From assembly GCA_949318235.1 (NCBI GenBank), contig OX439134.1, positions 27,737,950 to 27,801,949 of the forward strand: 64,000 bases of DNA, given 5' to 3'. A model generated the notes under the pieces. It did not search any database and was not told the origin of the DNA. It was given only the letters and a program-made list of their open reading frames with translations. The stretch is from Ecdyonurus torrentis. Lineage: Eukaryota > Arthropoda > Insecta > Ephemeroptera > Heptageniidae. The translations under genes were made by a program, and so were the position numbers. Within the stretch, counting starts at the first letter, position 1. Each line of letters opens with the position of its first letter. Positions 49,169 to 58,500 of the stretch are shown here, piece after piece.

Positions 49169-49171
<3 letters not shown>

Positions 49172-49453
49172 CTTTTGTTATAAAACTTTGAATAATACTG
49201 TTGAGCAAATTTTCAAAGTTACTTTAAAGTTAGAAAGTAAAGTTAGACATTATATCCAAATAAGACGAAAGCTGAAAGTTATGGTTACATGATATTTCAA
49301 ATTTAACTCCGACATTTTATAAGACGTATGAGTACACGTTTTTTTATTGTTAAATTTCGTAATTTCTTGATATTATTACTATAAATAAACTTGTAACCAC
49401 AAATTTCATTTTGAGCAGCAAAAAAAGAAAAAAATGTACTGTCAAAAAATACA

Positions 49454-49802
49454 CCTTAAAGCCATAGGCCACATAAAATAACATGTCATTTTTAATGAAT
49501 AAACACGAAATGGGATCTTCAAAACTGATGACAATTTTTACCAGACAGGTTAATGTAGCCATACGAGAGAGCGTAAAAATACTGTAAAGTATGCAATTTG
49601 CGTGAAAATTCATGTTTATGACGTCAGAAACATGCAAAAATTAGTATGAAAATGTTGTGCGGGTTTCATAAATTGAATTTTCTGATCACTGCTACGGGCT
49701 AATGTTGGGTTTTGAGACAAACTAATGCTATTTATGTAAATCCCAACAAGTGTTTTGTGATATAAATGCTTATGTTTTTCTCTCATGGTCTATTCCTTTA
49801 AT
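49454..49802 (-). repeat. Family A TTAA-flanked MITE, copy 10
   Basis: The plus strand reads CTTAAAGCCATAGGCCACAT ... GGTCTATTCCTTTAA. TGACGTCA at 49619-49626. The 95-codon minus-strand frame overlaps it and is not a gene. Confidence 0.85.
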
Positions 49803-50748
49803 ATTTTTTTAAGAATACTTTTTAAATTATATACTCGATATTATGATTAAATTTAAAAGCATTTCTATATTCAATTTTGTTTTCAACTGTTGCAAGTAAG
49901 TATATTATAGTGATGGCTGATGCCAATGCTTTCGTATGTAAAAATCAATATGATCATTTGCAATATAAAGAAAAATAAATTTTAATTATAGTAACTCACA
50001 TTTTTTAACTTTATTTTCCGACCTTTTATATCAATTTTTGTTATTCATAATTCATATCTTTATTTAAATAAAATAAAAAAATACTCGTTGCGAACAAAAG
50101 TATACGTTTTACAGAGTTCTTGTTTAGCAAATGATTTAATTCAAATACAAAAACTTTTTTTGTATTTTTTTTGCCATCATCCACCTGTCTGCGTGTAGCA
50201 GGATACTGCAAAGTGCAAACATATTGTTAATGTTTTGTTTTTTATACACGAGTAGATTATGAATGTAACCTGAAAGTATTTTATTAAAAAGCAATGATGT
50301 CACTCAATAAATCAGAGATACCATACTGTTGATGACAGATACAAAGGTTAACAGAGGAAAAAAACTTATTCTTCTCATTTTCAAAAAAAAAAAAAAAACT
50401 ATGGTAATTGCTGTCAAACTGAGTCCTCTTTCTAGATCCCAATAAAACTTAAGAACGTGAGAAAAATACTAACTTGTTAAAATCATCAAACTATAATTTG
50501 ATTTTTATCATTTCTTCATTGCTGGACAATATTTTTATACCAGCGCAAAGGTGACTGAACGTCAATGTATGCAATAACGAGATTGGCGTGTCTATATAAA
50601 TATAGACGAACTGTCACAATTATAACGATAATAAATCAATAATTAACTGTATACTCGAGCAGCATTTTTTTCTCATATATATTATTGATACTTTTTTTTT
50701 TAAACATCACTTTAATTGCCAATCAAAATTCTTGCGTCAAGAGAAAGC
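49803..50748. other. AT-rich DNA, nothing recognised
   Basis: A poly(A) run near 50383-50398. A short perfect palindrome, GTCTATATAAATATAGAC, at 50590-50607. Confidence 0.45.
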
Positions 50749-50905
50749 TTCTACACTTTACAAATTTACAAAGAATGACCGATCTACACTTTATAAATTT
50801 GCGTCTACCTGGAGAATTCATACCTGTTTTATCTAGCAGAAGCTCCAGGTAGCCGCGACTTTGTAAAGTGTGCGTTCATTTTTTAGACATTTGTAAAGTG
50901 TAGAA
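50749..50905. repeat. Family X MITE
   Basis: TTCTACACTTTACAAAT at the left and ATTTGTAAAGTGTAGAA at the right, with a second inner pair (CTACCTGGAG / CTCCAGGTAG). It directly adjoins the left end of element K. Confidence 0.7.
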
Positions 50906-52958
50906 TACCCGAGTAAAATTTTAACGATGACACAACGATGAAATAAGAATGACAAATAAATGCGACACAAAGATGAAATAACGATGAAACGTGTCCCATT
51001 TCATCGTTATTTCATCGTTAGCCCCATGTTATTTATATGGAGTTAAAAAAGAGAAATATTAGCAAAATGAGCAAAATATTTTCGACGAAATTTCAATGAC
51101 ATAAGTATGAAACAACGATGACATAAGTATGACACAACGATGACATAAATGAGAAATAATGACGACAAAATTATACTACTAGAAATTATCGATGAAATTT
51201 CAATGACATATGTATGAAATAAAGATGACAAAAATTTTCAGGATAATTTTAATAATGTAAAAATATGAAATATCGACGACAAACTTTCAAAGTACACCGC
51301 GCGACCACCTCGGAGACCTGCCTGTTAATAAAATCTAGTGCCTATATACCAAATGCTACCTGCCTAACATGAAATTTTATATACGGGGTTGGAGTTTTCT
51401 TCTTTCGTGTAGAGTAGCTCGCATTATATTATATAAAAAAGCTTTCCAAACTCAGTAACCCAGCATTTTTTAAGTCTCACTTGAAACTTGTTTTGCAGAT
51501 TTCTTAATTAATTTGTAATCAAGTGAATACTTTTATGCAAATCTAAGTCAGAAAACACAATAAATCGTCATTTTTGTAGTAAATTACATATTTTTTAAAT
51601 AATTAAAACTTTTATTACCTGCCCTAAAAAGTATCAAAACCTCCGAAACAAACGAAAAAATAGGTATTAATTCTTGACTTTGAAATTTTTTTTTTTCAAG
51701 TCTGAGAGTCACCGGAAAAAGCTACTATATTACATTGCACTACCACAAAGATTTTGTACAGGATTCTAATCATAATATTATTTATCAAATATATTGCTTG
51801 TATTGATAATTAATTAAACGCAACAATGTATTTGCAATATTTAATAATATTTTTTATGTATTATTTTATGCATTAAAAAAAAGCTATATAAGTGATTATA
51901 ATAATTGTCAGTTTTGGCACTAAATTATTACTTTCCATATATTTATGCAATACTAAATTTTGAATTGTTTGAAACATATTTATAATATATTTTTTTAAAT
52001 TTTCTTTTAATGCTTGCAATTAATTTGCCTTATCGTACGCGTGTTAAGAAATATATAACAATAAAAATTCAATCAATTTAACAATTTTTGTTACGCTTAT
52101 AGAGTTAATAATAAGCACATTGACTATATTTAAAGCTGATTTAGATTGGCATAATTTTTAGTAAAATGTTAAATTTCATTACATTAATAACTAATATAAT
52201 ATAAAATAATTATTTTATATTTTTACAATATTGAAAAATACACACTCCGAAACCGTTTAGCATGCATTTTTGCACATAGGAAAAAAAATCTATATAATTA
52301 TGTCAGTAGTAATTTTAATCAAACACGTTATATTAATAAAGATTAATTATTTAATTATATATATATATAATATGATATTTTTCTATCAATCTACCATCTA
52401 AAACCGAAAATTCGATGACTTAAAGACGACATAACGACGACATGAAATTTTTTGTTTTTACAAAAATGAAATAAGTATGACAGCAAAAAATTATTGATGA
52501 AATAACGATGGCAGTTTTATTTTTCAAAAACCTAAATGCGACACAACGATGACAACGATTAAAATTCAATATGTATGAAATAACGATGACACGAAGAAAT
52601 AATAATTTAAATTATTATTTCTTCGTGTCATCGTTATTTCATACATATTTAATTTTAATCGTTGTCGTCGTTGTGTCGCATTTAGGTTTCTGAAAAATAA
52701 AACTGCCATCGTTATTTCATCAATAATTTTTTGCTGTCATACTTATTTCATTTTTGTAAAAACAAAAAATTTCATGTCGTCGTTATGTCGTCTTTTTGTC
52801 ATCGAAATTTCATTGTTAGACATTTTAAAAAAATTATTTTTGTGACTTTGTCATACTTTGTCTTCATTAAATCGCAGTTGTGTCATCGTTATGGGACATT
52901 TCATTGAAATTTCATTGAAAAATCATAGAATTGTCATACTTAGCGTTCTACTCGGGTA
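50906..52958. mobile_element. Element K: 2.05 kb, TACCCGAGTA ends, 11-bp periodic flanks
   Basis: Bounded by TACCCGAGTA (50906-50915) and TACTCGGGTA (52949-52958). The left flank (50920-51240) and right flank (52410-52940) consist largely of degenerate copies of an 11-bp unit, AACGATGAMAY, for example AACGATGACAC, AACGATGAAAT, AAGTATGACAC. Units occur in both orientations. The right flank is a nearly perfect inverted repeat (52411-52806), and the left has an 18-bp hairpin (50972-51016). The middle (51250-52400) is ordinary AT-rich DNA with a small GC-rich patch near 51295-51330; no transposase was recognised. Treating it as one mobile element is inference from the paired ends. Confidence 0.5.
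52411..52806. repeat. Loopless inverted repeat, arms about 198 bp
   Basis: Centred between 52608 and 52609 (AATAATTTAAATTATT), with arms nearly identical out to GATGACTTAAAGACGAC / GTCGTCTTTTTGTCATC. There is essentially no spacer. Confidence 0.9.
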
Positions 52959-53025
52959 AGCTTCATTTTGAAGCAAAAAGATCGCCATGCTGTTGTTATC
53001 AGAACAAATGTGCGAGAAGTTTAAA

Positions 53026-53102
53026 TTGTAAAAAAAAAAAAAACTTATTCGAGTTAAGTTCATTTTCGAATGTACTATACTTTAAAATGATACTAGCCTA
53101 AA

Positions 53103-53164
<62 letters not shown>

Positions 53165-53251
53165 CAACAACAACAACAACAACAGCAACAAAAACAACAA
53201 CAGCAACAAAAACAACAACAGCAACAAAAACAAAAACAACAACAAGAAAGA
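53026..53251. repeat. (CAG)17 then (CAA)n triplet array
   Basis: A pure CAG run at 53105-53155, then CAA with CAG interruptions to about 53240. Poly(A) precedes it near 53030-53043. The 61-codon minus-strand frame is a repeat translation. Confidence 0.95.
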
Positions 53252-53290
53252 AAAGAAAAAGAAACAATACTAAATCATGAGATGGGACTA

Positions 53291-53490
53291 TTATACATAA
53301 CTTATCATGTCCCTTAACCCTTCATCTCACAAACCTGGGAGAATACTTGTAAAGTAGACAACCAGTGCTACAGTTTCTTTTGTAGGCCCAAAAATCATGA
53401 CGTCATGAATTCCCAAAGTTGCCTACTTTTACAGTATTTTGATCCCAGTTTGAAAGCGTACAAAAGGGTTGAGGGACATAATTTGGGTAT
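53291..53490. repeat. Family W foldback element
   Basis: TATCATGTCCCTTAACCCTT at the left pairs with AAGGGTTGAGGGACATAATT at the right. Inner arms: CTTGTAAAGTAGACAAC / GTTGCCTACTTTTACAG. A perfect TGACGTCA sits near the centre (53398-53405). The LINE 3' tail starts immediately after it. Confidence 0.75.
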
Positions 53491-53515
53491 GACTGATAAT
53501 AATAATAATAATAAA

Positions 53516-54076
53516 TGGTTTTTATTAGAGGCCAAAAAAGGTACAAACCCACTTACATGGTCCTCTGACTTTCTTTAAACAATATCACTAGTCAGAGTAT
53601 TTCTTCATTATATTTAATATACATAATTATACCAAAGAAGAATCATAGAAATATGCATTTCTATTTATTTATAAGACACAATACAATATTATAATTACAC
53701 CCGCGACTGATGGTACCATCTCATGAATTCTACATTTTTATATTAAATTTTTTGAGGCCAATGTTCCTTTAATTTCGTTTACAATACATACTATATAAAT
53801 AATAAATAATAATAATAATAATAAATAAATAAGATGTTTATTTAGTTTTCACTAATTCAGATACATCAATATTACATTTTTTTAGTACATTTAGTATTTC
53901 AGTTTAAGATTAATTTTTAAATAATAAATATATCAATTAATAATATATTACATTTGCCCACATAAATAGTCACATTTTTTGAAATATATATATATATTTA
54001 ATATATTCTTAAATAAATTTATATTACTCTAATCTATAATTTTTTATATTATCTAGAAAATTCATATTAATTTATA
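53516..54076 (-). other. LINE 3' untranslated region
   Basis: Lies between the last coding remnant and the (TTA)n tail. It contains a second AAT-rich tract (about 53796-53832). Shortly before the tail, the minus strand reads GTGGGTTTGTACC, then TTTTTTGGCCTCTAATAAAA. Confidence 0.6.
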
Positions 54077-54403
54077 TTAAAGTAAAGTGTTGTTTATTGA
54101 TTTATATGGATACTTGATTTTTAAGTACTCAATACAATTAATTTTAAATATATGCAACCTATTTTCATTTTTTATACCAAGGGGAAGATCATTAAATAAT
54201 TTTAAGCCATTTACAAAAATTGATTTTTGATTACCAGCGTTATTTTGAGAATCAAAATGAAAGTTATTTGCATTTCTTGTATTGTGTGAATGAACATCAC
54301 TATTTTTTAATAAGAATCCATCAAAAGTGTCATTATATTTTTTTAGTATAACATTCTTTAGGAACAATAATACCTTCAGACTTAATCTTTGTTCTACAGT
54401 TAT
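54077..54403 (-). pseudogene. LINE ORF2 C-terminal segment, cut off by an in-frame TAG
   Basis: This continues the ORF2 frame after the TAG at 54404-54406 and stays open to a stop at 54077. It includes the segment HSHNTRNANNFHF and KSIFVNGLKLFNDLPLGIK, typical of the conserved C-terminal region after the reverse transcriptase in CR1/Jockey-type ORF2 proteins (H-x-TR ... NxLP). The stop falls where this family usually has a Trp before a V-x-x-R motif, so a TGG-to-TAG change is likely. From its first Met it would be a 96-residue peptide. Confidence 0.75.
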
Positions 54404-57016
54404 CTAGTCCATTGCTTCTAACATTTTTGTAACGGAAGTTCTTTTATTTACCCCTAAAATTATTCTCATCCCTCTATTTTCTAATTTTTGTAATCTTTTT
54501 ATATTTTCACAACTGCCCCTGCTAGTGTCTGCTAGTGCAGAGTAGTCCCATATTAACGTTGTGCAATATTCAAAATGAGGTCTTACTATTGTATTATAAA
54601 TAGTGTGTCTTGTTGCTTGGCTTAAATGTTTACTAATTCTATACAAATATCCTAGTTTTTTGCTTATCTTTTTTGCAAGATAGTCAACAAATGCATGAAA
54701 ATTAAGAACACTATCAATTATAACACCTAGATATTTAACATTATCAACATATTCTAATTCACTATTTTCTAAAATAATTTTATATGTCTCATTTTCTTCT
54801 ATTATGCTGTTAATTTTTCTTTTTGAATTTGCTATGATTATACATTGTGTTTTAGTTACATTTAATTTTAATTTATTTTTTGCAAACCATGCACTTAATT
54901 TTTTTAATTCAGCATTTAATTTATTAGACATTTCTTCAAAACATTTACCCTCTATCCATATGAGCGTATCATCAGCATATAGATTTACAAATACATTTTT
55001 TAGCTCTGAGGGCATATCATTCATGTAAATTATAAATAGCAAGGGTCCAAGGACTGACCCTTGCGGTACTCCTATGTTATTATGTACAATTTTAGAATTC
55101 TTACCACCAATTCTAGTATTTTGAGTCCTATCATTTAAATAACTACCAATCCATTTTAGTACTGTACCATCAACTCCATATTTTTTTAGCTTTTTTATTA
55201 AAATAACTCTGTCAATAGTTTCAAAAGCTCTTTTTAAATCAATTAACACTGCAACAATAAATTTATTAGGAATATTTAAAATTGATTTCCATTTTGAAAT
55301 TAAATATTGCACTGCGCATTCCGTTGATAAACGTTTTCTAAAACCTGATTGGTGGGTATAAAATAAATTATTGTCTTCAAAGTATTGATTTAATTGTTCA
55401 TGAACAACTAACTCTAATATTTTTTCATATATTGGTAACATATTTATAGGTCTAAATTCTTGTGGTAATTTCGGAGTTGGTACTTTAGGTATTGGTATTA
55501 TAGTAGATACTTTCCAAGAAGCCGGAAAAATTCCTGTACTTAATGACTTGTTCACAACTTTTAATAAAATATCTCCACATGAACTGAAAGTTTTTTTCAA
55601 TATTTCAACAGTTATTCCATCCGTCGAGCTTACTTTGTTTTTTAAACCAAAAACAATGTTGCGTAATTTAGTTATATCAAGTTCTTTAAATTTATCAAAT
55701 TTTGTATTATTTTCAATTCTTATATTAACATCACTATATTCACACTCACTTATTATAGAATTACTTATTTCAATAATACTATCAACAAAATATTGATTAA
55801 ATTTATCTTCGATTTCTATTTCGTCATTATCAAAAGTAATGTTATCAAATATTTCAGAATTTACATTTTTGTTTTGAAACGTTATCAATTTTTTTAAAGT
55901 TTTCCACATTTTTTTTGTATCATGTTTTGCTTCATCAATTAGTTTTTCATAATATTCTCTTTTTGCTTTATTGATTTCTTTTACAAGTTTATTTCTACTT
56001 ATTTTATAAAATTGCCAATTCTCTTTACTATTAATTATTTTAAATTTATTATAAGCTTTTATTTTTAAAGACCATAGTTCATTTAAAATTTCATTATTAT
56101 GATACCATGGTTGATTATTTCTGTGACTTTTTACATTATTATTATCATTAATACAAACTGAATCCAAACCACTCTTTAAATTACTTACAAAATTATCAGC
56201 CATTTCATTTACATTTATATCACTGTGTACATCATTTCTATCTGAAAGAAATTCATTAAGTTTTTCATAATCAATGCATTTGTAATTATTTTTAGAATTA
56301 TTTTTATCTACTTTTTTGGCTTTTGTATAGTAAAATTTGTAATTTATTTCAAGTGTTTCATGGTCAGCAATATTTAATGCGCAGTTAGTTTTTGCTTCAA
56401 GTTTAGAAATATTTGTTAAAACAAGATCAATTTTTGTTTTGCTTTCTGCACAAATCCGAGTATTTTCTTTTACAATTTGTTTTAAACTATTACTCGTAAT
56501 TATTTCTTTTAATTTTATTTGATAAGTTTCATTTTTATTTAAATCAATGTTAAAATCCCCCACCAAAATAAAGTTTCTTTTCATCTCAATTTGATTTTCT
56601 AAAAAATCTTCAAAGAAATCAATAAAACTAGCATCTGATGTACTAGGTGAATGATACAAAACATATAAATCTAATGCTGCTATCTTTGACAAAATTCTTA
56701 CACTTATAATAGAACAGTTATTTATATTATTATTATCTGGTAACATATATTTACATATTTTATCATAACTTAAATCATTTCTAATATAAATTGAGCACCC
56801 GTCAGATCTACAATTATTTGACTTTATATATACATGTTTGTACCCTTCCAGTTCTGCCTCAGTTTCATAATTATTATCAGTAAAATGTGTTTCTGAAACA
56901 CAAATAACAGGTGGCTTTTCTTTACATATTATATATTCAATTTTACTTTTATTGTGTACGAGGCCATTTGCATTAAAATAGACAATACAATTATTTTGTG
57001 ACTGTAGGCTTACTTG
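54404..57016 (-). CDS. LINE ORF2: endonuclease and reverse transcriptase
   Basis: This protein nicks the target and reverse-transcribes the element RNA. Open for 870 codons after the in-frame TAA at 57017-57019. The first Met is at 56746, but coding similarity starts upstream: NANGLVHNKSKIEYI and VSETHF (endonuclease N-terminal motifs) lie between 57016 and 56746. Counting from that Met: YHSPS 31-35, GDFNIDL 63-69, IDLVLTN 106-112, ADHE 127-130 (endonuclease); SSTDGI 373-378, FRPINMLP 431-438, HQSGFR 465-470, LIDLKRAFE 501-509, GVPQGSVLGP 559-568 and YADD 590-593 (reverse transcriptase, catalytic Asp present). No RNase H domain was seen. No ATG lies upstream in the open frame, so the start is non-AUG, lost, or reached by reinitiation. 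A premature TAG ends it. Confidence 0.9.
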   Translation of the reverse strand, partial: QVSLQSQNNCIVYFNANGLVHNKSKIEYIICKEKPPVICVSETHFTDNNYETEAELEGYKHVYIKSNNCRSDGCSIYIRNDLSYDKICKYMLPDNNNINNCSIISVRILSKIAALDLYVLYHSPSTSDASFIDFFEDFLENQIEMKRNFILVGDFNIDLNKNETYQIKLKEIITSNSLKQIVKENTRICAESKTKIDLVLTNISKLEAKTNCALNIADHETLEINYKFYYTKAKKVDKNNSKNNYKCIDYEKLNEFLSDRNDVHSDINVNEMADNFVSNLKSGLDSVCINDNNNVKSHRNNQPWYHNNEILNELWSLKIKAYNKFKIINSKENWQFYKISRNKLVKEINKAKREYYEKLIDEAKHDTKKMWKTLKKLITFQNKNVNSEIFDNITFDNDEIEIEDKFNQYFVDSIIEISNSIISECEYSDVNIRIENNTKFDKFKELDITKLRNIVFGLKNKVSSTDGITVEILKKTFSSCGDILLKVVNKSLSTGIFPASWKVSTIIPIPKVPTPKLPQEFRPINMLPIYEKILELVVHEQLNQYFEDNNLFYTHQSGFRKRLSTECAVQYLISKWKSILNIPNKFIVAVLIDLKRAFETIDRVILIKKLKKYGVDGTVLKWIGSYLNDRTQNTRIGGKNSKIVHNNIGVPQGSVLGPLLFIIYMNDMPSELKNVFVNLYADDTLIWIEGKCFEEMSNKLNAELKKLSAWFAKNKLKLNVTKTQCIIIANSKRKINSIIEENETYKIILENSELEYVDNVKYLGVIIDSVLNFHAFVDYLAKKISKKLGYLYRISKHLSQATRHTIYNTIVRPHFEYCTTLIWDYSALADTSRGSCENIKRLQKLENRGMRIILGVNKRTSVTKMLEAMD

Positions 57017-57115
57017 TTATTGATATTTAGATTGCAATAAATTAAATTCTTTTATATAAACTTGACATAACTCATCATGTGCAGCGTGATTTGTATCAAG
57101 TTCATCTTTTGTTCC
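57017..57115 (-). other. ORF1-ORF2 gap: in-frame continuation of ORF1
   Basis: After the TAG at 57116-57118 the same frame stays open for 32 codons to a TAA (57017-57019). The stretch includes HAAHDELCQVYIKE, which resembles the H-x4-C half of a third zinc knuckle whose CPNC half lies just before the TAG. It therefore looks like the true C-terminus of ORF1. Confidence 0.6.
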
Positions 57116-58459
57116 CTACAGTTTTAGATTGATATTTTTTTCATTACAGTTTGGGCAACATAATTTATTTTTTTGATTACAATTTTGTGAGGTATGGTTC
57201 CCATTACAAAATTTGCATCGGAAGTAACTAAAACCACAGCTGCCTATTTTGTGACGATAACCATTGCACTTAAAACATGCTGCAAGTTTTTTATCATCTG
57301 CAATATTATACATCCCTCCACCATAAGCAATTTTACCATTTCTTTCTTTTATTAATATTTCTTTAGTTGCTAAATCAAATTCCATATTTATAATTGCTGT
57401 ATTTTTTATTTTATTTACTGATTTACGGACTACTTTAGCATAAAAGTTAGAATTTTTTACTATGTTATTTTTTTCAATAATTGAGGCTACAATATTTTCA
57501 TTTGAATCATTTTCTACATCATTTTCTGCTGCATCATATACAAAAATATTTACTCTTGGGTAAAATTTTGTTGGAACCTTAACATCATATTTTTCCTGAG
57601 CAGTTTGATTTACAATATCAAATGATCTCTTGTCTTTACATTGAATCACTACTTGATTATTTTTTGTTTCGTTTAATCGTACAATAGCTGCTCCAGTGTT
57701 CTTAAGATTTTTAATAACTTCACTTTTTGTTATATTGTTATTATCTTTTGATTTGATTACAACTGTATGTTCATCTGAATTTGCTCCTTGTGGGGGAGTT
57801 TTTTTGTTTTCAGGTTTTTTTATGTCTACTTCTTTTTTATTCTCACTTTCATTCACTTTCACTATGTCTTTTTGTAAAATAACCTCTCCATACTGTTCTC
57901 TACCTGCGATTTCTGCGTAAGAAAAACAACCCCTAGTGTCATCTATGTTTCTCCCCACTAAACTTGTGATTTCACAGGTGCCAACCTGCCTCAGGGGGTC
58001 CGTATTCTCCTGTTCCTCTGTCTGTTGTTTGCAAGGTGTAGCAATGTTGCCATTTGTACTATGCAGATTCTTAAGATTTGATATTTCTTGTTTTAATACA
58101 TCATTTTCACAATTTACTTTTGTAATATTTATGTGCAAGTTGAGATTTTCAACTCTAAGTTCTTTAACTTCATTTAAAAGGAACATAATTACCTCATTTT
58201 TGTTATGAAAGTCATTATTATCACCTGATGTATTATCAGCTGACGTACATGTGCTGCATACCCATTGTTCCTCACCAGTTTGTTCTCCACATTTAATATG
58301 TTTTACACCATTGCACTTTTTACACTTATTAGATTCATCATTCGGCAAGATGTTTATGCTGCATATGACACATTTTTCTACACGTTTTTTGTTGAATTTA
58401 CCCCCTCCTTGGTCTTTTAGATGGGACCGGGTAAGCCTTCCATCTGGCTTTCCCGCCAT
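57116..58459 (-). CDS. LINE ORF1: PHD finger, coiled coil, zinc knuckles
   Basis: A nucleic-acid-binding protein that would package the element RNA. Of 447 residues, 30-71 form a C4HC3 PHD-type finger (C30, C33, C46, C49, H54, C57, C68, C71, with W66 two residues before C68). Residues about 85-135 look like a coiled coil (EVKELRVENLNLH). A basic, Asn-rich linker leads to a region of about 230-395 that could be an RRM-like fold. It ends in CFKCNGYRHKIGSC (CX2CX4HX4C), CKFCNGNHTSQNC (CX2CX3HX4C) and a half knuckle CPNC. The Met at 58459 is the first in frame, and its context is plausible (CCGCCATTCC on the other strand just upstream). It stops at a TAG inside the third knuckle. PHD-bearing ORF1 proteins are known in CR1-group elements. 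Confidence 0.85.
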   Translation of the reverse strand: MAGKPDGRLTRSHLKDQGGGKFNKKRVEKCVICSINILPNDESNKCKKCNGVKHIKCGEQTGEEQWVCSTCTSADNTSGDNNDFHNKNEVIMFLLNEVKELRVENLNLHINITKVNCENDVLKQEISNLKNLHSTNGNIATPCKQQTEEQENTDPLRQVGTCEITSLVGRNIDDTRGCFSYAEIAGREQYGEVILQKDIVKVNESENKKEVDIKKPENKKTPPQGANSDEHTVVIKSKDNNNITKSEVIKNLKNTGAAIVRLNETKNNQVVIQCKDKRSFDIVNQTAQEKYDVKVPTKFYPRVNIFVYDAAENDVENDSNENIVASIIEKNNIVKNSNFYAKVVRKSVNKIKNTAIINMEFDLATKEILIKERNGKIAYGGGMYNIADDKKLAACFKCNGYRHKIGSCGFSYFRCKFCNGNHTSQNCNQKNKLCCPNCNEKNINLKL

Positions 58460-58500
58460 TCCAATTCACTTGAGTAAACATTTAGCTTATATTTTGAACA

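Larger units (their letters stand above)
53489..58500 (-). mobile_element. CR1/Jockey-group non-LTR retrotransposon, near full length
   Basis: On the minus strand the order is ORF1 (58459 to 57116), a gap of about 100 bp, ORF2 (57016 to 54077 with one internal stop), a 3' UTR of about 560 bp, and a tail at about 53515-53489. Near the 3' end the minus strand has an AATAAA signal (CTAATAAAAACCA) followed by TTTATTATTATTATTATTAT, so the tail is a (TTA)n microsatellite rather than poly(A). There are no long terminal repeats. PHD plus CCHC motifs in ORF1 and an endonuclease-RT ORF2 without an RNase H motif fit the CR1/L2 or Jockey groups; the exact clade is not decided. The 5' end is not sharply defined, and no target duplication was found. 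Confidence 0.85.
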
